NCBI RefSeq assembly: GCF_900129725.1
Contig: NZ_FQWQ01000002.1
Span: 310,001-374,000 of the forward strand
DNA from: Chryseolinea serpens
GTDB taxonomy: Bacteria; Bacteroidota; Bacteroidia; Cytophagales; Cyclobacteriaceae
Direction: 5' to 3'
DNA: 64,000 nucleotides
Below are positions 25,550 to 34,218 of the stretch, one piece after another; the first letter of the stretch is position 1, and the number at the start of each line of letters is the position of its first letter. The notes under the pieces are model-generated. The model was not told where the DNA came from. It did not search any database and worked only from the letters and a program-made list of their open reading frames with translations. Both the position numbers and the translations under genes were made by a program.

Positions 25550-25789
25550 ATGAAAGTCGCAAAGGATAGGATCAAAAACGGCCGAAGAAGATTGTTCTAT
25601 TGGGCAGCCGGAATGCTGTCGACCCTTGTTTTTTGGCGCGTTTACAAAAAGGTGAAAAAGGAAAATGAACCGGTCAGAATGCTAACGGAGGATGGCCAGT
25701 TGGTGGAGGTGGATCCCCGCTATTTCACCAGCAAGGGACGAAAGATAAAAGCAAACGAACTTCACACCTGGATCAAGCGCAAAAAATAA
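25550..25789 (+). CDS. Small membrane-anchored protein of the redox operon
   Basis: 79 residues: a basic N-terminus, one membrane helix (YWAAGMLSTLVFWRVY, about 17-32), then a soluble tail VRMLTEDGQLVEVDPRYF. That tail matches a segment of the next gene product, VKLLSVDGEVIEVDRAFL at residues 45-62, so the two proteins share a short module. The positive-inside rule is ambiguous, as both flanks are basic. Probably a structural or docking subunit of the complex. No known family recognised. Confidence 0.7.
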   Translation: MKVAKDRIKNGRRRLFYWAAGMLSTLVFWRVYKKVKKENEPVRMLTEDGQLVEVDPRYFTSKGRKIKANELHTWIKRKK

Positions 25790-25818
25790 GTGTTTGCAAG
25801 AACAAAAAAACGTGAGCC

Positions 25819-26742
25819 GTGGAAAACAACGTGACCAGTAGAAGAAACTTTCTCGCCACCGGGCTGGCCGCCGCCGCAGGATGTGCCAATTGCTCTTGCG
25901 GAAAGAGTCATACGCATGAAGCGCAGGACATCCAGCCGACCGGGGAGAAAGTGAAATTGCTGTCGGTAGATGGCGAAGTGATCGAAGTGGATCGCGCTTT
26001 TCTGAAACCGGTCCCGGATCTGCCAAAAGTCAGCAACGACATCGAACGCCGCGGGATCGAGGGAAAGAAGTTTGTGATGGTCATCGATCTGTCCCGGTGC
26101 AAGAACGTTGGTGCGTGCAAGGAAGCCTGCAATCATGCACACAGCCTGCATCCGGATCACAACTGGATCAAGATCGACGCGATGCAGGACGCCGAAGAAA
26201 GTGCACCCTACTGGCAACCCACCACGTGCATGCACTGCGACAACCCGCCTTGTGTAAAAGTTTGTCCCGTCGATGCCACGTTCAAACGGCAAGATGGCAT
26301 TGTGTTGATCGATAGCGATCGCTGCATTGGTTGTCGTTTCTGTATGGCCGCCTGTCCCTATTCCACGCGAGTGTTCAATTGGGGAGATCCCCAGGTGCCC
26401 GAACCCCTGGCCAGTGAGCCGTATTCCTGCGAGACGAGCACGCCGCAAAAAATTGGAACGGTTGGCAAATGTGATTTCTGTCCCGACATGGCCAGAAAAG
26501 GCGAGCTGCCGCATTGCGTATCCGCTTGCCCCAATGGCGTCTTTTTCTTTGGCGATATGAATGAAGACAGTGTGACCAACGGCGCGGAAACATTCCGGTT
26601 TAGCGAATTGGTACGCGATAAGGCCGGCTACCGGCTCATGGAAGACCTGGGTACCAAACCCAGTGTCTACTATCTCCCGCCTGTGAATCGCAATTTCCCA
26701 TTTGAACCCAAGAGCGAAAACAAAGAACCCACGGTGACCTGA
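25819..26742 (+). CDS. Tat-exported 4Fe-4S ferredoxin-type subunit
   Basis: 307 residues, GTG start at 25819. N-terminus SRRNFLATGLAAAAGC is a Tat signal with a possible lipobox (C22). The mature part has four cysteine clusters: C94/C100/C104, C137/C140/C145/C149, C170/C173/C176/C180, and C218/C221/C233/C237, as in HybA, NrfC and PsrB electron-transfer subunits. It passes electrons between a periplasmic partner and the membrane quinone pool. It overlaps the NrfD gene by one base (TGATG), a strong sign of a joint complex. No molybdopterin catalytic subunit is next to it. Confidence 0.92.
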   Translation: MENNVTSRRNFLATGLAAAAGCANCSCGKSHTHEAQDIQPTGEKVKLLSVDGEVIEVDRAFLKPVPDLPKVSNDIERRGIEGKKFVMVIDLSRCKNVGACKEACNHAHSLHPDHNWIKIDAMQDAEESAPYWQPTTCMHCDNPPCVKVCPVDATFKRQDGIVLIDSDRCIGCRFCMAACPYSTRVFNWGDPQVPEPLASEPYSCETSTPQKIGTVGKCDFCPDMARKGELPHCVSACPNGVFFFGDMNEDSVTNGAETFRFSELVRDKAGYRLMEDLGTKPSVYYLPPVNRNFPFEPKSENKEPTVT

Positions 26743-28073
26743 TGGACGACACGATGAGTCAAGTATCCACTACCAGCGCTGATAAGATCATTGCTGATCT
26801 CTATCCCAGGAAATTCGGAACTGCCGGCCGGATCTGGACGCTCGTATTGTTGGTCATCTGCGCCATCGGGGCATATGCCTACTACCGGCAGCTTCGCTAT
26901 GGCCTGGAAGTAACCGCCATGAGAGACTATGCCTCCTGGGGTATTTACATTTCAAATTTTGTGTTCTTTGTCGCCATCAGTCTTGTCGGTTCCCTGATCA
27001 CGGCCATCCTGAGACTCTCCAATGCCCGGTGGAGCACACCGCTCACGAGAATTGCAGAAATTATAGCGGTCTCTGCGATTGTGTTTGCTTCCATCATCAT
27101 CATCGTCGATATGGGTAGGCCGGAAAGATTCATGAACATCTTTCTTCACCTGCGCATTCAATCGCCGATCATTTGGGATGTCGTGGTGATCTCGACCTAC
27201 TTTGTGATCAGTCTGCTCTTGTTGTACTTACCGCTCCTTCCCGATCTGCAGATCCTAACCACCGACCCGGAAAAAAATTCAGGCTTTCAGAACAAGCTCT
27301 ATCGATTGCTGGGTTCGTTCTGGAGAGGAACCCAAGAACAACTCCGGATCTGCAACCGCTCGATCTACATTCTGTGCATTACCATCATTCCCGTGGCGTT
27401 CACCATTCACACCGTGACATCCTGGCTGTTCGCCACCACGTTCCGCCCGGGCTGGGACAGCACAAACTTCGGAGCCTACTTCATATCGGGCGCATTCCTG
27501 GTTGGCGGCGGCGCGGTGTTGGTCGCCATGTATCTCTTCCGCAGATCGTATCACCTGGAGAATTATATCACTACCGACCTCTTTGACAAAATGGGAAAGA
27601 TCGTGGTCATGCTGGCTTTGCTTTACCTGTATTTTAATGTCAACGAATATCTCGTACCGGCTTTCAAAATGAAGAAGCCGGAAGAAATCCACCTCCATGA
27701 GTTGTTTGCCGGAAAGTATGCGCTGATCTTCTGGTTCGCCATCCTGGTGGGAATGATCTTTCCATTGATCATGCTGCTCTTCCGGAAAGGCCGGGAGCCG
27801 TTTCCTGCTTTCGTGGCGGGTGTCATGGTCGTTGTCGGTGCGTGGTTCAAGCGTTACCTCATCGTCACCCCAACCCTGCTGCATCCTTTCCTTCCCATTA
27901 CAGATGTTCCCGAGTCGTATCGGCGTTACTTTCCTTCGTGGGAGGAATGGGCCATTACGATGGGATCGCTGGCCGGTGCCTTGCTGATCATCACTTTTTT
28001 TGCCAGGCTGTTCCCGATCATACCCATTTACGAAACGGTAACCGAAAGAAGTGAGACCCATGAAAACCTATAG
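26742..28073 (+). CDS. NrfD/PsrC-family quinone-interacting membrane subunit
   Basis: 443 residues with about ten predicted membrane helices, the first at IWTLVLLVICAIGAYAYY and the second in the typical YASWGIYISNFVFFVAISL stretch (19 residues). VDMGRPERFMNIFLH is the conserved NrfD loop between helices 3 and 4. Ten helices match the ActC/QrcD-like subgroup more than the eight-helix PsrC type. It exchanges electrons and protons with menaquinone at the cytoplasmic membrane and pairs with the ferredoxin-type subunit encoded directly upstream. The start codon overlaps that gene's stop. Confidence 0.92.
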   Translation: MDDTMSQVSTTSADKIIADLYPRKFGTAGRIWTLVLLVICAIGAYAYYRQLRYGLEVTAMRDYASWGIYISNFVFFVAISLVGSLITAILRLSNARWSTPLTRIAEIIAVSAIVFASIIIIVDMGRPERFMNIFLHLRIQSPIIWDVVVISTYFVISLLLLYLPLLPDLQILTTDPEKNSGFQNKLYRLLGSFWRGTQEQLRICNRSIYILCITIIPVAFTIHTVTSWLFATTFRPGWDSTNFGAYFISGAFLVGGGAVLVAMYLFRRSYHLENYITTDLFDKMGKIVVMLALLYLYFNVNEYLVPAFKMKKPEEIHLHELFAGKYALIFWFAILVGMIFPLIMLLFRKGREPFPAFVAGVMVVVGAWFKRYLIVTPTLLHPFLPITDVPESYRRYFPSWEEWAITMGSLAGALLIITFFARLFPIIPIYETVTERSETHENL

Positions 28074-28953
28074 AGCGCTTAGAAACGTGTTACTATTGAT
28101 TTGCTGTCCACTCCTGATCGCGGCCCAGGAGAATACCGCAAAAAAAGAGGAGCGTCAATCGCTGATCTATCTCCGTTATTATGTCATCAACAACCGGGTG
28201 CCCTATCTTCAGGTTCAGACAAAAAATAAACTTGGCCGGGCTTTCCTGCCGCAGGCAAACGTATCTGTGAAAATTTACCTGAATCACGATGCTGACGCCG
28301 AGTCACTCATGGGCCAGGTGGTGACCAATGAAAAAGGCGTCGCCACCCTTGGGCTGCCGGCCTCGTTGGCAGGCAAATGGAAGGAAAAATCCAATCCCAC
28401 ATTTTTCGCGCATACCGATTCTTCAGCCGATTTCAACGCCACACAGGAGGAACTTTCGATGATCAAATCATTTCTGGAGGTTGACACGGCAAATGAAGGG
28501 GGTGCACGGATCTTGAAGGCGCGTCTTTTCAAATACGAAAATAATTCGCGGGTGCCCATGGCTGAGGTAGATGTCCGGCTGGCGGTGAAACGATTGGGGG
28601 GCTATCTCAACATTGGTGAAGAAGAATCCTATACAACCGATTCTACCGGCAGCGCTCAAGGTGAATTTAACCGAACGGATCTCCCGGGCGACACGCTTGG
28701 AAACCTCGACGTCGTAGCCCTGGTGGATGACAACGATGAAGTGGGCACGCTTGAAACGCAGATGAAAGTACCTTGGGGCGCGCCGGGTAAGTTTGAAAGC
28801 AATTTTAACGATCGATCACTCTATGCAACCGGAAACAAAGCCCCGCTCTGGCTAATGGTCATGGCCTATGGCTGTATTGCAGGCGTATGGTCGGTGATTA
28901 TTTATCTCATCACCAGGATCATTAAAATGAAGCGCATGGCAAGAAGCATTTAA
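28060..28953 (+). CDS. Periplasmic protein with C-terminal anchor, end of redox operon
   Basis: 297 residues from ATG 28060, overlapping the NrfD gene by 14 bp. Signal peptide LLLICCPLLIAAQ. The periplasmic part shows beta-rich Ig-like segments (LPQANVSVKIYLN, PMAEVDVRLAVKR, each followed by a KGVATLGLP-type strand), then one membrane helix at about 265-285 (WLMVMAYGCIAGVWSVIIYL) and a basic cytoplasmic tail. No known family recognised. Position and overlap indicate a subunit or assembly factor of the redox module. Confidence 0.72.
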   Translation: MKTYRALRNVLLLICCPLLIAAQENTAKKEERQSLIYLRYYVINNRVPYLQVQTKNKLGRAFLPQANVSVKIYLNHDADAESLMGQVVTNEKGVATLGLPASLAGKWKEKSNPTFFAHTDSSADFNATQEELSMIKSFLEVDTANEGGARILKARLFKYENNSRVPMAEVDVRLAVKRLGGYLNIGEEESYTTDSTGSAQGEFNRTDLPGDTLGNLDVVALVDDNDEVGTLETQMKVPWGAPGKFESNFNDRSLYATGNKAPLWLMVMAYGCIAGVWSVIIYLITRIIKMKRMARSI

Positions 28954-29002
28954 AACTACGTACGATAAACCGACAGAAATTTCATTTTACGACCGCATTT
29001 AT

Positions 29003-30115
29003 ATGAAAAAGATCATCTTATCCTGCTGGGTAGTGGCCCTGAGTTTGCTCACGCTACCCGCCATTGCCCAAACCGAACGCGACTCGACATTATTGGGCTT
29101 GCCGGGCGACAACCTGGATCTTTATGCGGTGCTGGATCTTTTCCAAAAATCAAAGACCATCGAAGATTTTGAAAAGTCATTGAATCTTGAAAAAACGGGA
29201 ATCAATAATCTCGATCTGGATTTGGACAATAAAGTCGATTTCATCAAGGTGGAGACCAAGAAGGACGGCGATAATTTTACGTTTATTCTCCAGGTGGCGG
29301 TCAGTAAAACAGAAACACAGGATGTCGCCGTGATATTGGTAACGAAGGATGAAAAGAAAAAGATCTCGATGCAGATTGTAGGCGATGAAGACCTGTATGG
29401 CAAAAACTATATCGTTGACCTAAAAGAATCCAAAACCCCGGCCGTCACTGCCAACCCTGCCTACACGGGGCCGGACACCGTTGTTGTGAAGAGCGCTCCT
29501 GCAAAGTCTACCGTTGTCGTGGTCGAATCTGCGCCAATCGTACAATATGTTTATTCCCCTGCCTATGTTCCGTATTATCCGCCGTATCACTATGGATACT
29601 ATCCTCCCTATTTTGCGGCCTTTTCCGTGATGGCCATCGGTATTTACATCGGCAGTCATTCTTACTACCACGGAGGTTATGGGTATCATGGCAATACCAC
29701 CGTCATTCACAACACCAACAATTTTAACAATTACAATAATAATTCCAGGAACCGGTCGAATACCGTGAACCACAACAAGGCAAACGGCGATTATAACCGG
29801 CGTGACAATGCATCGAACCGTACAGCGAACCGGGCGTCGACACGTCCGTCCGGCGGAGCATCAACACGTCCATCCACCCGTCCATCCACGGGAGCGTCGA
29901 CGCGTCAGTCGCCTGCCGTCCGGCAATCCGCGGGAGTGTCTGATCGTCAGTCCTCCAACTTTTCTTCTCCGTCCAGGTCGAGTTCAAGCGGGGCATCCCG
30001 TTATAATAGCGGCTCCCGGAGCAGTGGTGGTTTTAGCGGAGGTGGAGGTGGAGGTTTTGGTGGAGGGGGTTCCAGGGGGGGTGGTGGCTCCAGGGGTGGT
30101 GGCAGAAGACGTTAG
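29003..30115 (+). CDS. Secreted protein with Gly/Ser/Arg-rich low-complexity tail
   Basis: 370 residues with a signal peptide (to about IAQ). Residues 25-150 form an ordered domain with acidic repeats (NNLDLDLDNKVDFIKVETKK). Then come Tyr/Pro-rich YVPYYPPYHYGYYPPYF, an Asn-rich stretch, a Thr/Ser/Arg-rich region repeating R-x-S-x-x-R-P-S, and a Gly-rich end (GGGGGGFGGGGSRGGGGSRG, 20 residues). Such tails occur in surface or aggregating proteins. It starts 50 bp after the redox operon and could be its last gene, but has no redox motif. Confidence 0.75.
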   Translation: MKKIILSCWVVALSLLTLPAIAQTERDSTLLGLPGDNLDLYAVLDLFQKSKTIEDFEKSLNLEKTGINNLDLDLDNKVDFIKVETKKDGDNFTFILQVAVSKTETQDVAVILVTKDEKKKISMQIVGDEDLYGKNYIVDLKESKTPAVTANPAYTGPDTVVVKSAPAKSTVVVVESAPIVQYVYSPAYVPYYPPYHYGYYPPYFAAFSVMAIGIYIGSHSYYHGGYGYHGNTTVIHNTNNFNNYNNNSRNRSNTVNHNKANGDYNRRDNASNRTANRASTRPSGGASTRPSTRPSTGASTRQSPAVRQSAGVSDRQSSNFSSPSRSSSSGASRYNSGSRSSGGFSGGGGGGFGGGGSRGGGGSRGGGRRR

Positions 30116-30178
30116 CCGATCGCTGCCGTTTGAAACTTCGTGCGATGGATCTGAGCGGATGGTTACATCGCGAAGGTC

Positions 30179-30673
30179 TTATTCCAGCGGCATATCCGAA
30201 GCACTCATATCGCGCACAACTACATATTCGCCGTTTCTTCTTTCAAACAGAACCATATAATTCCCCGTGTTAATCGCGACACTCGTGGAGTCCGACAATT
30301 TGTAATAGCCGATCTCAACCACCTGGTTGCCATCCGATGACACAAAAACCTCGTTGGTGACAAATGAAATCTTATTGCCCTTGGAAGAAGCGTCAAGGCC
30401 GGCTTTCAAAAATTCTACGATGGCCAGCTTGCCTACCAGGGGTGGTTTGTTCTGAGAAAAGGACGTTGCATCGTCGGCATAGTAGCCGATGTTACGCAGT
30501 TCTCCGGCATTGTACAATTCTGCAAATTGGTTTTCCTTGGCTTGGATCTCTTTTTTTATTTGCTCCTTGTCAACGGCAGGTGCAGCCGCGGGTTCTTCCT
30601 TCTTCGGCCCGCAGGCGATCATTAAAAATATCGAACTCGATAAAAGCGCAGACTCGATTATTTTTTGTTTCAT
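30179..30673 (-). CDS. NTF2/DUF4440-like lipoprotein
   Basis: 164 residues. Lipobox FLMIAC gives lipidated C21. The mature domain (about 40-160) follows the SnoaL/DUF4440 pattern: helix KEIQAKENQFAELYNAGE, then YYADDATSFSQNKPPLVGK, and the final strands ending VVVRDMSAS. NTF2-like domains may bind small ligands or be enzymes; no catalytic residues can be assigned. Convergent with the secreted Gly-rich protein gene. Confidence 0.8.
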   Translation of the reverse strand: MKQKIIESALLSSSIFLMIACGPKKEEPAAAPAVDKEQIKKEIQAKENQFAELYNAGELRNIGYYADDATSFSQNKPPLVGKLAIVEFLKAGLDASSKGNKISFVTNEVFVSSDGNQVVEIGYYKLSDSTSVAINTGNYMVLFERRNGEYVVVRDMSASDMPLE

Positions 30674-30802
30674 AACTATTGCTGTTAATGATTCATCGGC
30701 ATGGAATACGTATAGAAGTTATGCATTAAAATCGAATACTCATGGGTTTGGCGTTTCTTTTTTTGTGCACGATGAGTAAGGTTTTGGCTATTGAAAATCA
30801 TG

Positions 30803-32977
30803 TTAAGCAGACCTATGTCCTTTCGGTCCATCGGGTCTACCCATCCCGTTTACCGGCAGGTAAATAACGAACTCCGCACCCTTTCCCTCCTTGCTAAATA
30901 CCTGCAACGATCCCCCATGATTGTTGATGATCCCCAAGCTGATCGACAAACCGAGACCCGTGCCCTTACCCACTTCCTTCGTGGTGAAGAATGGGTCCAT
31001 GATATTCCCCAGGACCTTGTCGGGGATCCCGATGCCGTTGTCGGAAAAACTTATTTTTAGTTTACCCTCCTGCAACGTGGTCGTTATCCTCAACTTCCGT
31101 TGCCCCTCGGATTTTCGCAACGCATAAACAGCGTTGTCGATGATGTTGAGAAAAACCTGGCTGAGTTGAACGGGGCTCGCAGAAACCAGGGGCACGTGGC
31201 CATAAGCTTTTGTGACTTGGATTTGCGCATCTTTGATCTTGCTGTTCATGATCGTCAAAGCCGCCTCCAGGGTATCGTGAATATCAACTTCTTCCCTGCT
31301 GTCGTGCTGCGGAGCCGAGAAATACAGGAGGCTGTCGATAATTCGATTGATCCGATGAACACCATTCTTCACCGTGTCCAAAAGATCTCCAATATTTTTT
31401 TCAGACGCTTCCAAATCCGTTTCCCGTCCGGACGGATTTTTCGCCAACACTTTTAAATCCTGGATCTCATCGCCAACCGCCTCTACGCCACCCAAAATAA
31501 AATTCAATGGGTTATTGATCTCATGCGCAATGCCGGCCGTGAGCTGACCAAGCGAAGCCATTTTCTCCGACTGCACCAGCTGCGCCTGGGCAACCTTCAG
31601 GTTCTCCAATGAGCCCACCAGTTCTTTTTCATGTTTTTCAATGACCTCATTCTTCGCCATGAGCTGCGCATTTGACAACTGCTTATTCCGGTACGCTGTA
31701 TAGATGATCGTCACCAGGACAACAAAGGCAAGGACGGAGGCGATCAACACTTGGCTGAGCAAACTGCTGCGGCCGGCCTCCAATGCCAAAATTTCATTCC
31801 TGGCCTGGAGCAATTCTATCTCCGTGTCCCGTTTTTCAATTTCCTGTTTTGCAGCATCCCGCTTGACGTTGGCAATTTCGTTTTGATGATCCACCGAATC
31901 CTTCTCCCGTGCCAATGTCCTCAAGACCACAAACGCATCCTCGAACTTTCCCTGTGCCCTTGAAAGCTCTGCCCTCACTTCATAGTAGGTGAATCTGAAC
32001 CTGTTTTCCTTGCTATGCGGCAACAAGCTTTTTGCAGAATCCAGGTACAGCTCCGCCTCGCGGTATCGCTTCATCAACGTCAGGATCTTTCCCATTGAAA
32101 CGGCTGAGTTGCAAGCATCCGACCACTCCTTCGATTCTTTCGAGATCGAAAGCTCATGGCGGGTTTCTTCGAGCGCTTTTTCCAAATAACCGAGTTTCAA
32201 ATACAGTTTCCCGCGGCTTCCACTCGCAATTCCTTCCCACACTTTCATGTTTAAGATCCGCGAGAGGTCCACCACTTTTTTATACCACTCCAACGCTTCA
32301 TCATAGTCCCCCCTGGAAAAGTAGCAAAGCCCCACGGTGTTGTGGGCGCTGATGAACTCTGTTGTGTCCTGGTGATCGGGCTGGCTGACATTTTTGAAAA
32401 GATCGATCGCTTCCTTTGATACCTGCATCGCTGAATCAAATTTGTTCTCCCGATAATAGATCATGGAAAGAAAATAGGTGGTCGAGAACAGCAACTTGTC
32501 CTTGTTCAATTGCTTGAGCAAGGCTATCGATTCAATTGTTTTCTTCTCCGCCTCGGGCAATAAATCGATGTTGAAATAAAAATGCGCTATGTGCAAAACA
32601 ACCCAGGCCTTCGTAGCCGCATTTTCTGATTGCGAAAGAACATATGAGATCTTAAAATTCCCAAAAGCTTCCGCCAGTTTTCCATGATCAAGGCAAAGTT
32701 GCCCCACGTTGCTGTAGGCTTTTGCAACGGCTTCGTTGCTGTCTGTTTTCTTTGCTATTTCCACGACGTGTCTGGCCTGCAGAATACCATCGTCAGGGGG
32801 CAAACCAAATTCATGCAAATACAATTTTCGCAGCAATGCATCGAGGCTGTCGTTTTTCAACGTCCTGAGTCTCTGTTCCAGTTGGGCATCACTCATTTGC
32901 TGTCCACAGACGGTTGATGGGCCGGCGATCGCTATCCAGAATAAAAAAAAGCATATGGACTGCCGGGGTGAGATCAT
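30803..32977 (-). CDS. TPR-containing membrane sensor histidine kinase
   Basis: 724 residues from ATG 32977, which starts the signal peptide (SICFFLFWIAIAGPSTVCG); longer in-frame starts have no signal. Periplasmic TPR array about 60-350, coiled coil 365-400, membrane helix about 406-428, a second coiled coil, HisKA with H485 in AGIAHEINNPLNFI, and HATPase with SDNGIGIPD and GTGLGLSISLGIINNHGG. This NtrB-like HEINNPL type usually phosphorylates a separate receiver, none of which is adjacent. It differs from the TPR protein at 7205 in having the full catalytic domain. Gap of 97 bp to the PPK2 gene upstream. Confidence 0.9.
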   Translation of the reverse strand: MISPRQSICFFLFWIAIAGPSTVCGQQMSDAQLEQRLRTLKNDSLDALLRKLYLHEFGLPPDDGILQARHVVEIAKKTDSNEAVAKAYSNVGQLCLDHGKLAEAFGNFKISYVLSQSENAATKAWVVLHIAHFYFNIDLLPEAEKKTIESIALLKQLNKDKLLFSTTYFLSMIYYRENKFDSAMQVSKEAIDLFKNVSQPDHQDTTEFISAHNTVGLCYFSRGDYDEALEWYKKVVDLSRILNMKVWEGIASGSRGKLYLKLGYLEKALEETRHELSISKESKEWSDACNSAVSMGKILTLMKRYREAELYLDSAKSLLPHSKENRFRFTYYEVRAELSRAQGKFEDAFVVLRTLAREKDSVDHQNEIANVKRDAAKQEIEKRDTEIELLQARNEILALEAGRSSLLSQVLIASVLAFVVLVTIIYTAYRNKQLSNAQLMAKNEVIEKHEKELVGSLENLKVAQAQLVQSEKMASLGQLTAGIAHEINNPLNFILGGVEAVGDEIQDLKVLAKNPSGRETDLEASEKNIGDLLDTVKNGVHRINRIIDSLLYFSAPQHDSREEVDIHDTLEAALTIMNSKIKDAQIQVTKAYGHVPLVSASPVQLSQVFLNIIDNAVYALRKSEGQRKLRITTTLQEGKLKISFSDNGIGIPDKVLGNIMDPFFTTKEVGKGTGLGLSISLGIINNHGGSLQVFSKEGKGAEFVIYLPVNGMGRPDGPKGHRSA

Positions 32978-33074
32978 GGGGGACTGCTTCGCATGCAGTT
33001 CATCTAAATTACGAATTTCCCCGGTGCCGCCCATGCACCATAACAACCCGGACTCCACCGTGCCGGTGGCCGAT

Positions 33075-34019
33075 CTATTCCGCAAGCAATGCTTTTTTTA
33101 TCCCGTTTAGTTCCTCTATTTTTTCTTTGCTCACCTTCGGATATTCCAGCTTCATTTTGTCCAAGGCATGAATGATGGCCGAGGCAACGGCAATGCGCGC
33201 ATAGGCTTTGTTGTCGGCGGGCACAACATACCAGGGCGAATCTTCCGTGGAGGTGTGTTGGATCATCTCCTCATAAGCATGCATGTAGTCATCCCAATAG
33301 CTGCGCTCGCGTGCATCGCTGGCGCTGAATTTCCAATTCTTGTCCGGATCGTCCACCCGTTCGATGAACCTTTTTTTCTGTTCGTCTTTTGAAACGTTGA
33401 GAAAGATCTTGATGATGATGGTTCCGTTCCGGGTCAGGTATTTTTCAAAATTACGAATGTCTTTAAAGCGGCTTTTCCAAATGTCGTCCGTCACCAGCTT
33501 CGGGGGAAGTTTTTGTGATTTTAAGATTTGTTCATGAACCCTCACCACCAAAACTTCTTCATAATAGGAGCGATTGAAAATGCCGATGCGTCCCCGCTCC
33601 GGCAAATGTTTTTGGCAACGCCAGAGAAAATCGTGATCGAGGTCTTCGGCGCTGGGTGCCTTAAACGAAGACACCTGGCAACCCTGCGGGTTCACGCCCG
33701 ACATCACATGTTTGATCGCGCCGTCTTTCCCGGCAGCATCCATAGCTTGAAAGATCACCAGCAACGACCATTTGTCCTGCGCGTACAATGTCTCTTGCAA
33801 AGCGGCGAGGGCATCCACGCCCAATTGCAGGGCTTGCTTGGTCAGGGGTTTGTCGCTGGCATCAAGATCAATGCTCGGTTTTGTGCTGTATTCCTTCAGC
33901 TTGAATTTTTCTCCGTCACCAACACGATATTGTTTGGAAAAGGTTTTGGCGCTCCTGATCAAATCTTTTTTGTTCAAGGTGTTCAGGTTCTCCAGTTTGG
34001 CAGTTGTTTCTTCTTTCAT
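33075..34019 (-). CDS. ppk2: Polyphosphate kinase 2 family protein
   Basis: 314 residues, cytosolic. Walker A-like segment MDAAGKDGAI (93-102), the substrate-binding block GVNPQGCQVSSFKAP, and the Walker B/lid region RIGIFNRSYYEEVLVVRVH are those of PPK2. PPK2 enzymes use polyphosphate to phosphorylate nucleotides, making NTP or NDP. Class I, II or III cannot be decided by eye. A single domain of about 300 residues indicates the one-domain type. ATG 34019. It may share a transcript with the TPR kinase downstream. Confidence 0.92.
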   Translation of the reverse strand: MKEETTAKLENLNTLNKKDLIRSAKTFSKQYRVGDGEKFKLKEYSTKPSIDLDASDKPLTKQALQLGVDALAALQETLYAQDKWSLLVIFQAMDAAGKDGAIKHVMSGVNPQGCQVSSFKAPSAEDLDHDFLWRCQKHLPERGRIGIFNRSYYEEVLVVRVHEQILKSQKLPPKLVTDDIWKSRFKDIRNFEKYLTRNGTIIIKIFLNVSKDEQKKRFIERVDDPDKNWKFSASDARERSYWDDYMHAYEEMIQHTSTEDSPWYVVPADNKAYARIAVASAIIHALDKMKLEYPKVSKEKIEELNGIKKALLAE

Positions 34020-34116
34020 AGGTGTTAGGCATTAAGACACGCGCCGGCATTCGTCGATCGACGATGGCCCGGTGACATACTAAAATACCGAATTTAAGCC
34101 GCCAGCCTCCATGAGT

Positions 34117-34151
34117 TTAACCGTTACATGGGCGTTTTTTTTACCGTTAAA
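34117..34151. promoter_or_regulatory. Two direct ACCGTTA motifs upstream of the 34219 gene
   Basis: TTTAACCGTTACAT (34117-34130) repeats exactly a 14-mer found at 11347-11360, and ACCGTTAAAT follows at 34143. The pair precedes the gene by 70-100 bp and may be a binding site of a shared regulator. Confidence 0.4.
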
Positions 34152-34218
34152 TCCCTGGCAAAGGAAAATCCGCGCCCGAGAATTTGATACATTTAGTTCT
34201 ACCGTCACGGCCATTCAT

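Noticed and set aside
29800-30115. Short-period repeats in the Gly/Ser/Arg-rich tail as a possible CRISPR or minisatellite
   Set aside because: Repeats are imperfect, in frame and explained by protein low complexity.
33075-34019. PPK2 as partner in a polyphosphate operon with the TPR kinase
   Set aside because: A 97-bp gap and no ppx or ppk1 nearby; co-transcription is possible but a functional link is unsupported.
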